Shown in pieces: positions 25,261 through 33,456 of a DNA stretch of 33,864 nt (its first letter is position 1; each line of letters starts with the position of its first letter). The notes beneath the pieces were generated by a model that was not told where the DNA came from, ran no database searches, and saw only the letters and a list, made by a program, of their open reading frames with translations. This stretch comes from CAZLWA01 sp964563165 (GTDB taxonomy: Bacteria > CLD3 > SB21). Position numbers and translations under genes: made by a program. Location: contig CAZLWA010000109.1 in assembly GCA_964563165.1 (NCBI GenBank), forward strand, positions 1 to 33,864, in the 5' to 3' direction.

Positions 25261-28200
25261 TTACCCCATTTTCCTTATCGGCAGCGTGATCTTGAATTCC
25301 GTGCCTTTACCGGGCTCGCTTTCAAAAAAAATAGTGCCTTTATGCGCTTCGAGAATTTTGTAGGAAATCGACAGACCCAGCCCCGTACCTTTGCCGACGG
25401 GTTTGGTTGTGAAGAATGGATCATAAACTTTATGCTGAATTTCGTACGGAATGCCTTTGCCGTTGTCTTTGATCGAGACCAGGATATTATTGGCGCCCGC
25501 CGTCGTACGGATCCACACATCGCCATTGCCCTCAATGGCCTGAAACGCATTGGTCAGCAGATTCATCAGCACCTGATTGACGTGGCCCGGATTGCAGAAC
25601 ACCGGGGGGAGCGTCCCGAAATTGCGGTGAATGACCACTCGGTTCTTATATTCATTTTTCAAAATATTCAAAGTGCTTTCGATCGAATCCGTCACGGAAA
25701 TTTCTTTGAATTTTGATTCGTCAAGCCGTGAGAAGTTGCGCAGATCTTCGACGATCTTTTGCGTCCGTTCGACCCCGTCTTTCATCTCGGCAATGACGCG
25801 CGGAAATTCATCCAGAAACTTTTCGAAACGCGTCGTGCCGATGAGCTGATCGATTTCATCCAGTTTCTTTTTGAAAGCCTCATGAGGTTCATCGGAGATA
25901 CCTTTGAAAGCCTCATAAAAATCGAATACGTCGGAAAACACCGAAAACATCTTTTCGACCTGGCTTGCTTTTTTCTCCAGCAGCGCAATATTCGCTTTCA
26001 CGTACGTAATCGGGTTATTGATTTCGTGGGCGATACCGGCCACCATCTGACCGAGCGAAGCCATTTTCTCAGAATGGATCAAATGCATCTGCGTTTCTTT
26101 CAATTCACTCAAAATGCGCTCTACCGTATCTTTCTGAACGATGAGTTCTTTGGTACGATGCAGAACTTTCTCCTCCAATTCAGCGGTGCGCTGGCGGACC
26201 AGATTGATACGGAACCGGTACGCCGTGTAGCCGCCAAGTCCTACAAACATCATGACGAAGAGTATGAACCACCAGCTTTGCCAGAAGGGCGTCAGAATGG
26301 TGAAAGGAATTTCCAATTTCTTTTCGCTCCAGACGCCCACGCCGTTGCGGGCGATGACCTCGAAGTCATAATGTCCCTGGTTAAGATTGGTGTAGCGTAC
26401 GCGGTTGTCGGAGGTCGGCTGCGACCAGTCTTTTTCAAAGCCGATCAAGCGGTACCTATACTGAACGTCCGCTTCATCCTTGAAGGACGGTGCAATGAAT
26501 TCAAAATTAAGGGTGTTCTGTTCGTATAGAATTTGGGGCTCGTTGCTGGAAAAAAATCGGCTTAAAAACGACCGCTCGGATCTGGAAAACATTTTACCGA
26601 AATAATTTGTCAGATCGTAAGTTTGCTTTTGATTTTTGTCTTCCACGATAAAATGCGTCAAATAAACCGGTGGCGCGGGAATACCGGCGGAGGTATTGGT
26701 TTTAATCGGCAGGCGTGTCAAACCTCCGGTTGTACCGACCCACAAGATATTATCGGAATCCAGCAGGAGCGAGTGATGCGTACTGATTTCATTGTCAATC
26801 AGTCCGTCCCGCCGCCTTTGAATCTTAACGACTTTTTCAGTTACCGGATCAAATTGGGTAAGACCGTTGTTCGTGCCGATCCACAGCAGTCCATCGTGGT
26901 CTTTGAGGATGGCATTGGCCGTATTATCACTCAACCCGTCTTTCACCGAGAACGTACGGACGAAGTCATGCAAATCAAAAAATTTGCCCGGAACGAATGG
27001 AATCTTGGCAATAGTAATTTTTGTAACGCCGCGTTCTCCGCCGACCCACAGATGGCCCTGGCTGTCTTCGCACATGGACAAAGCCACATTATCCGCCAAG
27101 CCATCGGCGTGAGTGAACGTATGGAATCGTTCGCTCTCAGGTTGATACAGCGCGAGCCCTCCGCCGATCATACCGACCCAAAGCCTCTTTTGCAGGTCCT
27201 CATAGATACACCATACGTTGTTGCTGCCCAGCCCGTCGTGCGTCGTGAAAGTGGTGATCTGAAAGTCACCCTGGGCATCGATGGTGACACGTCCCAGGCC
27301 TTTGTCCGAAGTGGCGAACCAAAGGCGCTGGCGATGATCAAAAAACAAATCGACGATGCGGTTTTCAGTCAGAATGGGGTACGAGGAAAGATTGACGGAA
27401 TAAAAATCTTTGATCTTACGGGACTGTCCGATCCAATGTTTAATTTTTTGAACGACTTCCGAATTATTTCCGGGGTAGAGCTCAAAATAATTTTGCGGAA
27501 TGAGTATCTGCATGCCGGTGCTCGTGGCTAGCCAAATCACGCCCGTGCTGTCGGGTACAATGTCCCAGATTTCGGTGCCGATCAAACCGTCCCGGTCGGT
27601 GTAGGAGCGGAACTGGTGTTTATTCAGGATGGACAATCCGCCGTTGGTGCCAATAAAAAATTTCCCGAAGCGATCCTGTGCCAAAGCAATCGTCACGTCA
27701 TTGACCAATCCTTGCGACTTGTCGTACGAAATTAATTCCTCCGAAATGAGTTTCCGTGCGCCTTTGCCGGCCGTGCCGAACCAAAAATTGTGTTCGCGAT
27801 CCTCCTGAATGGTGTAAAACTGACTGTAGCCAAATCCGTTTTCGGCGTAATAGTTTTTGAAACGGATGCTGTCTCCGGTGGAGTGTGTGTAGCTGACCCC
27901 GTCTTCGGTTGCGAACCACAGGTAGCCGCGCGAATCCTGGAAGATCGACCGGACGGAATTGTGCGCCAAACCGCTGGCGATAGTATAATTGGTAAATTTG
28001 CCGTTTTCGATTTTCGTCATGCCCACCGGCGTCCCCGCCCACAGTCTACCGAAAGAATCAAATAAAACGGATTCAATGCGGTTATTTATCAACCCGTCCC
28101 GGGCTGAGATCGTTTTTGTTTCAATGCGGTGATTTTCCAGCAGGCGCACGACACAGACGCCTTCCAGCGTTCCCGCATAGATCGTATTGCGGGGGCCCCG

Positions 28201-28719
28201 GGTTAACGATAAAATGACGTTGGATGGAAGATCGTTGGCGGTCGTAAAATTATAAATTCTATTGGATGATTTTTCAAACAAACTGAGTCCGCCGCCGGTG
28301 GCGCACCACAGATTGCCGCTGGTGTCTTCCAGCAGCGCATGCACGGTCCCTTGGCCGAGTCCGTCGGAGAAACTGTAATTGACGAAAGAATCGGCCTCAG
28401 CCGCGTAGCAGCTCAGGCCTTCGTCCGTTGCCAGCCAAAGAGATTTGTCGCGCGTTTCACAAATCTGACGAATCACATTGCTGATAAGACCTTGCTCTTT
28501 GGTGTAGTTCTTAAACGTGCGCCCGTCGTATCGGCTCAAGCCGCCGCCGGTTCCGAACCAAATGAATCCCAGGTTATCTTGAAGGATGGTGAACACTTGA
28601 TTTTGCGCAAGCCCTTCCGAGGCCGTGTAACTTTTGACAAAAAGTTTTTGAGAAAAGAGACCGGAGGAAAAAAAGACGGCAAGAACCATGAGGTACAGGG
28701 CACGTCGAATAATTCTCAC
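25261..28719 (-). CDS. Periplasmic-propeller sensor histidine kinase
   Basis: Membrane sensor kinase of 1152 residues from the GTG at 28719. That start has AAGGTGA 5 bases upstream and opens directly into a signal peptide (RIIRRALYLMVLAVFFSS, cleaved near 24); an ATG 20 codons earlier would bury the signal. About residues 25-690 are 13-14 Reg_prop blades (repeats like GFIWFGTGGGLSRYDG, GLLWIGTNNGLTQFDP). A Y_Y_Y domain follows (about 740-805), then a TM helix (about 815-837), a coiled coil and the kinase core. The core has H898 in GIAHEINNP, N-box NLLTNAFQAI, G1 DNGKGIP, F-box DPFFTTKP and G2 GKGTGLGLSIS. No receiver or DNA-binding domain is fused, and no response regulator gene is in the window. 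Homologues often sense glycans; the ligand here is unknown. Confidence 0.95.
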   Translation of the reverse strand: MRIIRRALYLMVLAVFFSSGLFSQKLFVKSYTASEGLAQNQVFTILQDNLGFIWFGTGGGLSRYDGRTFKNYTKEQGLISNVIRQICETRDKSLWLATDEGLSCYAAEADSFVNYSFSDGLGQGTVHALLEDTSGNLWCATGGGLSLFEKSSNRIYNFTTANDLPSNVILSLTRGPRNTIYAGTLEGVCVVRLLENHRIETKTISARDGLINNRIESVLFDSFGRLWAGTPVGMTKIENGKFTNYTIASGLAHNSVRSIFQDSRGYLWFATEDGVSYTHSTGDSIRFKNYYAENGFGYSQFYTIQEDREHNFWFGTAGKGARKLISEELISYDKSQGLVNDVTIALAQDRFGKFFIGTNGGLSILNKHQFRSYTDRDGLIGTEIWDIVPDSTGVIWLATSTGMQILIPQNYFELYPGNNSEVVQKIKHWIGQSRKIKDFYSVNLSSYPILTENRIVDLFFDHRQRLWFATSDKGLGRVTIDAQGDFQITTFTTHDGLGSNNVWCIYEDLQKRLWVGMIGGGLALYQPESERFHTFTHADGLADNVALSMCEDSQGHLWVGGERGVTKITIAKIPFVPGKFFDLHDFVRTFSVKDGLSDNTANAILKDHDGLLWIGTNNGLTQFDPVTEKVVKIQRRRDGLIDNEISTHHSLLLDSDNILWVGTTGGLTRLPIKTNTSAGIPAPPVYLTHFIVEDKNQKQTYDLTNYFGKMFSRSERSFLSRFFSSNEPQILYEQNTLNFEFIAPSFKDEADVQYRYRLIGFEKDWSQPTSDNRVRYTNLNQGHYDFEVIARNGVGVWSEKKLEIPFTILTPFWQSWWFILFVMMFVGLGGYTAYRFRINLVRQRTAELEEKVLHRTKELIVQKDTVERILSELKETQMHLIHSEKMASLGQMVAGIAHEINNPITYVKANIALLEKKASQVEKMFSVFSDVFDFYEAFKGISDEPHEAFKKKLDEIDQLIGTTRFEKFLDEFPRVIAEMKDGVERTQKIVEDLRNFSRLDESKFKEISVTDSIESTLNILKNEYKNRVVIHRNFGTLPPVFCNPGHVNQVLMNLLTNAFQAIEGNGDVWIRTTAGANNILVSIKDNGKGIPYEIQHKVYDPFFTTKPVGKGTGLGLSISYKILEAHKGTIFFESEPGKGTEFKITLPIRKMG

Positions 28720-28899
28720 GAAATCACCTTGGGTTTCAATGTAAATCTGCACCGGCGGAAGGCATTCCGATTCCTGCACCCAATGATGGCAGGTTCGGCG
28801 CGCGTGTCACGTATGTCGCCCGTGACCGGAAATCCAATGTGAGGTTCTGTGGACTTCATATACACTTGCTTCAGGATACGACAGGGGATTTTATTTCAA

Positions 28900-28928
28900 A
28901 ATATAAAGTTCAAAACCCTCACAGTCCA
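28900..28928 (-). promoter_or_regulatory. Possible sigma-70 promoter of the sensor kinase gene
   Basis: TGGACT (28928-28923) and TATATT (28905-28900) on the minus strand are separated by 17 bases, upstream of the kinase GTG with a leader of about 175 bases. The -35 box matches at only four of six positions. The surrounding 290-bp gap (28720-29009) otherwise holds an inverted repeat GTCACG-N9-CGTGAC (28806-28826) and an AT-rich stem just after the smc stop (28991-29007), with no gene. Confidence 0.35.
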
Positions 28929-29009
28929 CTAAAATTTTAGGAAATCAACAAGGGTGAAGATGCGGCGCGGGGGAGTACGGTCCCGAAATCCGAAATCTAA
29001 TATTTCGAA

Positions 29010-32000
29010 TCAATTGTCTGAGGATGCTTTCGGAGGAGATTCCTTGATTTCTTGATTAAGTTCTTCAACTTGATTTTCGCGGATGAGTTCTTCAATATCG
29101 TCCGCCTTGCTTTCGCTGGCCCGCGTATTGAATTTCACGGACACGACCTTTGAAACGCCGGCTTCCTGCATCGTGATGCCAAAAATATTTTTTGCGGCCT
29201 CCATCGTACGTTTGTTATGCGTGACCACGATGAACTGCGTGTCATTGGAAAAATCGCGGAGAATCTTCGTAAATTTGTCGATATTGGTATCGTCGAGCGG
29301 AGCGTCCACTTCGTCGAGAATACAGAAAGGGCTCGGCTTAACGAGATAGATCGCAAATAATAAGGCGATCGCCGTAAGCGTTTTTTCTCCGCCGGACAAC
29401 AACGCGATGTGTTGAATTTTTTTTCCGGTCGGCCGAGCGAGAATATCAATGCCGGCTTCGAGCGGATCATTGTCCTTTGCCAATTCCAAATTCGCCTCGC
29501 TGTTTTCAAACAAACCGGTGAATATTTTGACAAAATTCTGGCGGATCTTGTCAAATACTTCCATAAATTGTTTTTGCGCGGTCGTATTGATCGTCTCGAT
29601 AGTTTGCAGAAGTTGACTCTCTGCGTCAAGCAGATCCTGCCGCTGCTGAACCAGGATATCCAGACGTTCTTTTTCCATTTGAAACTCCGCGAACGCCTCC
29701 ATGTTGACGGGCCCCAGGAGTTTGACCTTACGGCGCAGGTCATCCACCGTTTTCTTTGCGGTTTCAGCGTCAAAAAACTCAGGGTTGATATTCTCTTGCG
29801 GAAGCGTGTCATCGAGAACTTCATCGAGATTTTTTTCTTCGGCGGAAACCGCTGCCGGCTCCGAGATCCCGGTATCGCTGTCGGCCTCTTCCTCTTCTTT
29901 GGTATCCATCGGCGCGGCCAGCGTTTCCAGGGAATCGGTGGCCAAATCAAAATCATAGTCGCGCTGAATACGGTCGGCCAGCGTGCGCATTTCGAGCCTT
30001 AGATTGCCGTGCTCCTGTTCCAACGCATGGCGTGAATTCAGAAGTTCCTCACGTTGACGGCGGCTTTTTTTCAGTTCCGCTTCGATCCGGCCGGCGGCTT
30101 CGCGCCATTGGGCGACTTCGCTTTCCTGGGCATCGCGGTCTTTTTCAATGCCGTCGCGTTTGTGTGCCAGGGTTTTCAATTCGGATTCACGGACAAGCGA
30201 CAGTTCGCTGAGGCTGGCAATTTCCTGCTGTGCCGCCACGGTCTCGGATTCGTGTTTTGCAAGGGTCTCGTCATTCTCGGAGATCTGCTGCTGACAATTC
30301 TCAATCGCGGCATGAAGGTTCTTGATCTCGCCTTCCATGCGTACGAACGCCGAAGAAGCCTCACTGGCCGCGTCCGTTTTTTCCCGGCTTTGTTTTTCGA
30401 GTCCGGCGAGCTGCAGATCGACGCTGCGGCTTTCCCCTTCGAGAGAAGTGCGGCGGTTTTCCAGTTCATTTATCTGCGGACCCATATCCTGTAAAGCTTC
30501 CTGGAAGCCCTGTAATTCACGAAGCGCCTCCTCAATCATTTCCTGATTTCGGGACAGCGATTCTTTGGAGCGCTTCTGCTCGTATTCCGACTGCGAAAGT
30601 TCTTTTTCCGATGCCAGGAGTTGTTGCTCGGATATCTTTAACGCTTCCGTTGCAGAAGAAACGCTCTGCAAGGTCTCTTGAAGAGCTTCTTCATTTTGAG
30701 TTATGTTCTTTTGAAAGTCCGCAACGGAGGCCTCCCACTGAGCGGCTTGTTCCTGCAGGCGGTGCACGGTTTCACGCTGGCCGATAATGCTATCGCTGGA
30801 TTTACTCTGACTGCCGCCTTTGATCAGGTAATTGCCCCTGACCATTTCGCCTTGCAGCGTCACAAACCGGAAATTCGGGAAACGTTCTGCAAGCGAAGTT
30901 GCCCGCGAAAAGTCTTCCACAAAAGCAACGTCGCCTAAGAGCAGGTCGATCAATTTCGCGTCATCGCAACGAACTAGATCGACGGCCAGTCCGAGGATTT
31001 CGGTTCGGACGGCACCGGGCAAAGGGCGCCCGGCATGCGGTTCGAAATTGGAAAGTTTCGCTTTATTCAGAAAGGTCGCAAATCCTTTTTTCGAATCGCT
31101 CAGCTTGGAGATCGCGGATTGGACCGATTCGGTTTTGCCCGCGACCAGAAACGAAAAGCTGTCGCCCAGTGCGGTTTCGACGGCTTTCTTATATTTTTCA
31201 TCGATCGAGAGGATGTCCGCGACCGTCGCATACATGCCTGCGGATTTTTCCTGCAACAGAAACTGAACGCTTTCAGGGAAGCCCTCGTGATTTTCGATCG
31301 CTTTCTGAAGGATCGCCATGCGTGAGTGAAGCGTCTTGATCTCCGCTTCCGCAGTCAGCTTCTTCGACTTCAATTCTTCCGCCGCCAGCCGAAGTGCATC
31401 TGCATTTTGCTGATGCGCGGCGATGTCCGCTGCACACTTTTCAACCCGGTCGGTCAATGCGTTTCGGGCCGAACGTTGATGATCTGATTGGCTGGAGGCG
31501 TCGTCGGAATGGGAGGAATAGATCTCATTTTCTTTTTTGATATCGGCGATCTTGCGTTCGACATTCTGAATGTTATTCTTTGTGAGTTGGTACGTGCTGC
31601 GTTTCTTGGCCAGTTCGTCAATAGCATGCACCATTTCTTTGCGGAGGTTTTCCAGCTCCGCCTTTTTGCCGCTGATCGCCGCATCGGACGCAAGCAGATC
31701 CGACTTCTTCGCATCCAGCGATGCCTGCAGGGAACGGTATTGCGTATCCAGCTGTTGAATGCCGGCAGCGGTTTCTTCGATTCGCAATGACAGAGCCGCC
31801 CGTTTTTCACGAAGCGCGGTCTTTTCTTCCGCATAGCGGCGGGTCAGATCCTGCAAATTATTCCTGCGTTCACGGCTGACCAGGAGCTCTTCTTCGATCC
31901 CCTTGATCTGCCGGTCGTGATCTTCCAGAGCTGTCTGCGCTTCGCGCAGTTTTTGCTCGCGCGTTATGAGAGACGTATGGATGGCTTCAACTTCGGATTC

Positions 32001-32795
32001 TTTCTTGCCGATTTCGCCGAGCAGTTGCTCCGCCAAACCTTCGAGATTGGTCAATCGGTCTTCCAGCGGGGCGATGATATTGGAAAAGTTCCTATAGTCG
32101 TGGTGCGCGAGGCGAATTTCTTCATGTTTCAATTGCGCCATCAGTTTGGTATAACGCGTGGCTTTCTGCGTCTGCCGTTTCAGCGAATTGACTTTTTTCT
32201 CGATTTCCGTAATGATATCGTTGGCCCGCATCAGATCCGTTTTCGTGGTTTCCAGCTTGCGGAAAGTCTGGCGGCGCCGGATCTTATACCTGGTGATGCC
32301 GGCCGCTTCTTCAAAAAGTTTGCGGCGGTCTTCCGTATTGTCGGAGAGGATTTGCTCGACCATTTTAAGTTCGATCACGGAATAGGCATCGGCGCCCATG
32401 CCGGTGTCCATAAAAAGATCGTTGATATCTTTGAGGCGGCAGGGGAGGCGGTTCAAAAAATATTCGCTTTCGCCCGACCGGTAGATGCGGCGGGTGATCG
32501 TCACTTCGGTATATTCCGTCGGCAGAATATTCTTGGTGTTTTGAATCGTGAGGCTCACTTCGGCGAGATTCAAAGGCTTACGGGCCTTCGTGCCGTTGAA
32601 AATAACGTTTTCCATTTTCTCGCTGCGCAGCACGCTGGATTTTTGCTCGCCCAAAGACCACCGAAGGGCGTCTACGATATTGGATTTACCGCAGCCGTTG
32701 GGCCCGACGATATTGGTGATGCCGTCGTCAAAATGCAGATCGATTTTTTGCGCAAAGGTTTTGAATCCGAAAATCTCCAATCGCGATAAATACAT
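29010..32795 (-). CDS. smc: Chromosome segregation/condensation protein SMC
   Basis: SMC ATPase of 1261 residues (usual bacterial length about 1180), the core of the Smc-ScpAB condensin that organises and segregates the nucleoid. The N-terminal head starts MYLSRLEIFGFKTFA and has Walker A GPNGCGKSN (31-39). Two long heptad-rich coiled coils flank a hinge at about residues 500-660 (GFPESVQFLLQ, SAGMYATVADIL). The C-terminal head has the signature LLSGGEKTLTAIALLFA (about 1131) and Walker B FCILDEVDAPLDD (about 1158). An acidic, low-complexity segment of roughly 45 residues (about 955-1003, rich in E and D) is inserted before the conserved KLLGPVNMEAFAEF block. The gene has its own promoter. 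No scpA/scpB is in the window. Confidence 0.97.
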   Translation of the reverse strand: MYLSRLEIFGFKTFAQKIDLHFDDGITNIVGPNGCGKSNIVDALRWSLGEQKSSVLRSEKMENVIFNGTKARKPLNLAEVSLTIQNTKNILPTEYTEVTITRRIYRSGESEYFLNRLPCRLKDINDLFMDTGMGADAYSVIELKMVEQILSDNTEDRRKLFEEAAGITRYKIRRRQTFRKLETTKTDLMRANDIITEIEKKVNSLKRQTQKATRYTKLMAQLKHEEIRLAHHDYRNFSNIIAPLEDRLTNLEGLAEQLLGEIGKKESEVEAIHTSLITREQKLREAQTALEDHDRQIKGIEEELLVSRERRNNLQDLTRRYAEEKTALREKRAALSLRIEETAAGIQQLDTQYRSLQASLDAKKSDLLASDAAISGKKAELENLRKEMVHAIDELAKKRSTYQLTKNNIQNVERKIADIKKENEIYSSHSDDASSQSDHQRSARNALTDRVEKCAADIAAHQQNADALRLAAEELKSKKLTAEAEIKTLHSRMAILQKAIENHEGFPESVQFLLQEKSAGMYATVADILSIDEKYKKAVETALGDSFSFLVAGKTESVQSAISKLSDSKKGFATFLNKAKLSNFEPHAGRPLPGAVRTEILGLAVDLVRCDDAKLIDLLLGDVAFVEDFSRATSLAERFPNFRFVTLQGEMVRGNYLIKGGSQSKSSDSIIGQRETVHRLQEQAAQWEASVADFQKNITQNEEALQETLQSVSSATEALKISEQQLLASEKELSQSEYEQKRSKESLSRNQEMIEEALRELQGFQEALQDMGPQINELENRRTSLEGESRSVDLQLAGLEKQSREKTDAASEASSAFVRMEGEIKNLHAAIENCQQQISENDETLAKHESETVAAQQEIASLSELSLVRESELKTLAHKRDGIEKDRDAQESEVAQWREAAGRIEAELKKSRRQREELLNSRHALEQEHGNLRLEMRTLADRIQRDYDFDLATDSLETLAAPMDTKEEEEADSDTGISEPAAVSAEEKNLDEVLDDTLPQENINPEFFDAETAKKTVDDLRRKVKLLGPVNMEAFAEFQMEKERLDILVQQRQDLLDAESQLLQTIETINTTAQKQFMEVFDKIRQNFVKIFTGLFENSEANLELAKDNDPLEAGIDILARPTGKKIQHIALLSGGEKTLTAIALLFAIYLVKPSPFCILDEVDAPLDDTNIDKFTKILRDFSNDTQFIVVTHNKRTMEAAKNIFGITMQEAGVSKVVSVKFNTRASESKADDIEELIRENQVEELNQEIKESPPKASSDN

Positions 32796-32867
32796 TGATA
32801 AGGAATCCTTGTTTAGGTTATGGTCTCAAAGCGGTGTAATGGGATTGAATGGGTTATCGAGCACGCT

Positions 32868-32896
32868 AATATATAAATAAAAATTCCGCATTTCAA
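32868..32896 (-). promoter_or_regulatory. Predicted sigma-70 promoter of smc
   Basis: TTGAAA (32896-32891) and TATATT (32873-32868) on the minus strand are exactly 17 bases apart. The transcript would start near 32861, leaving a leader of about 65 bases. AAGGA is about 10 bases before the smc ATG. Confidence 0.55.
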
Positions 32897-32959
32897 CAAT
32901 TAAGTTTTACAAAATTCAAAATAAGTATCCGGAAGGGGAGATCTCCCGGCCTCTCCCAT

Positions 32960-32977
32960 TGTAACGTTTTGGTTACA
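32960..32977. promoter_or_regulatory. Operator-like inverted repeat upstream of the TonB receptor promoter
   Basis: TGTAAC-GTTTTG-GTTACA is a perfect 6-bp inverted repeat with a 6-base spacer, 25 bases upstream of the -35 box at 33003. The position suits a transcription activator, or a regulator acting on both divergent promoters. The outer TGTxA/TxACA resembles CRP/FNR-type sites, but the spacing is two bases longer. Confidence 0.45.
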
Positions 32978-33002
32978 CTTCCGTGCTATTTGAAAAAAAA
33001 AC

Positions 33003-33031
33003 TTGACATTTATTTTTTCCTATGATATATT
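33003..33031 (+). promoter_or_regulatory. Strong predicted sigma-70 promoter of the TonB receptor transcript
   Basis: A perfect TTGACA (33003-33008) lies 17 bases from TATATT (33026-33031), preceded by an A-tract that could act as an UP element. Transcription would start near 33038, about 420 bases before the receptor ATG. Confidence 0.65.
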
Positions 33032-33119
33032 GATTATCATAATTTAACAAAGGCGAAGTGTGAATAGTTGATACTATCCCGATAGTTACACATTTCTTTA
33101 GTGTTTCCAACTTGTCAAA

Positions 33120-33140
33120 GCGCTCTTAATCTTAAAGCGC
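33120..33140 (+). other. Leader hairpin
   Basis: GCGCTcTTAA and TTAAAGCGC pair with one bulged C, giving about seven to eight base pairs of stem once a loop of minimum size is allowed. A T-rich run (TTATTTTT) begins seven bases later. It could be a weak attenuator or a stabilising 5' stem. Confidence 0.35.
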
Positions 33141-33370
33141 GCGAGTTATTTTTCTCATCTTGATTCTTAATTCTCACTCCATGTGAGAGGACGTGTTCAC
33201 GAAGTTCCTTTTTTAGAAAGAAATGGCTTGAATTTCACTTTTTTCGGTCACGTAATTGATAACGAAGGAGAAAGGCGTTTTTACAAAGAGCAGCCGTTTC
33301 TTTTTTAGTTCTTTTTATTTTAATTAACAGGCCTCAAAACTGGTATCATAGACTGGTACCGTATATATAG

Positions 33371-33378
33371 AAGGAGGT
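33371..33378 (+). promoter_or_regulatory. Orphan consensus Shine-Dalgarno in the leader
   Basis: AAGGAGGT is a full anti-SD match about 80 bases before the true start. The nearest ATG (33392) is 13 bases away and opens a three-codon frame (MLL, stop at 33401). It may be a ribosome standby site or a leader mini-ORF. Confidence 0.4.
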
Positions 33379-33456
33379 AAACGACTTTAGAATGTTACTG
33401 TAAAATTGTATTGTAATTTAACTCTCACTTTAATTAAGAAACAGAAGGAGGACATT

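Larger units (their letters stand above)
32796..33456. other. 661-bp divergent intergenic region between smc and a TonB receptor
   Basis: This is the only gap above 300 bp. It holds an smc promoter (minus), an operator-like inverted repeat, a strong plus-strand promoter and then a ~420-nt leader rich in small hairpins and Shine-Dalgarno-like motifs. No ORF of meaningful length is seen; the plus-strand ATGs inside the leader (near 33181, 33223 and 33392) stop within two or three codons. A perfect 12-bp palindrome GGGAGATCTCCC is at 32936-32947. Confidence 0.7.

Noticed and set aside
25759..27531. Long plus-strand frames opposite the sensor kinase (25759-26529, 26623-27531)
   Set aside because: They mirror the codon pattern of the kinase gene and have no domain or initiation signals.
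28720..28779. ATG start 20 codons upstream for the sensor kinase
   Set aside because: It would put a polar segment before the signal peptide; GTG at 28719 has a good ribosome-binding site.
33264..33317. Intrinsic terminator or attenuator before the TonB receptor
   Set aside because: The possible stem has a GG bulge and G-U pairs and is weak; kept only as part of the leader finding.
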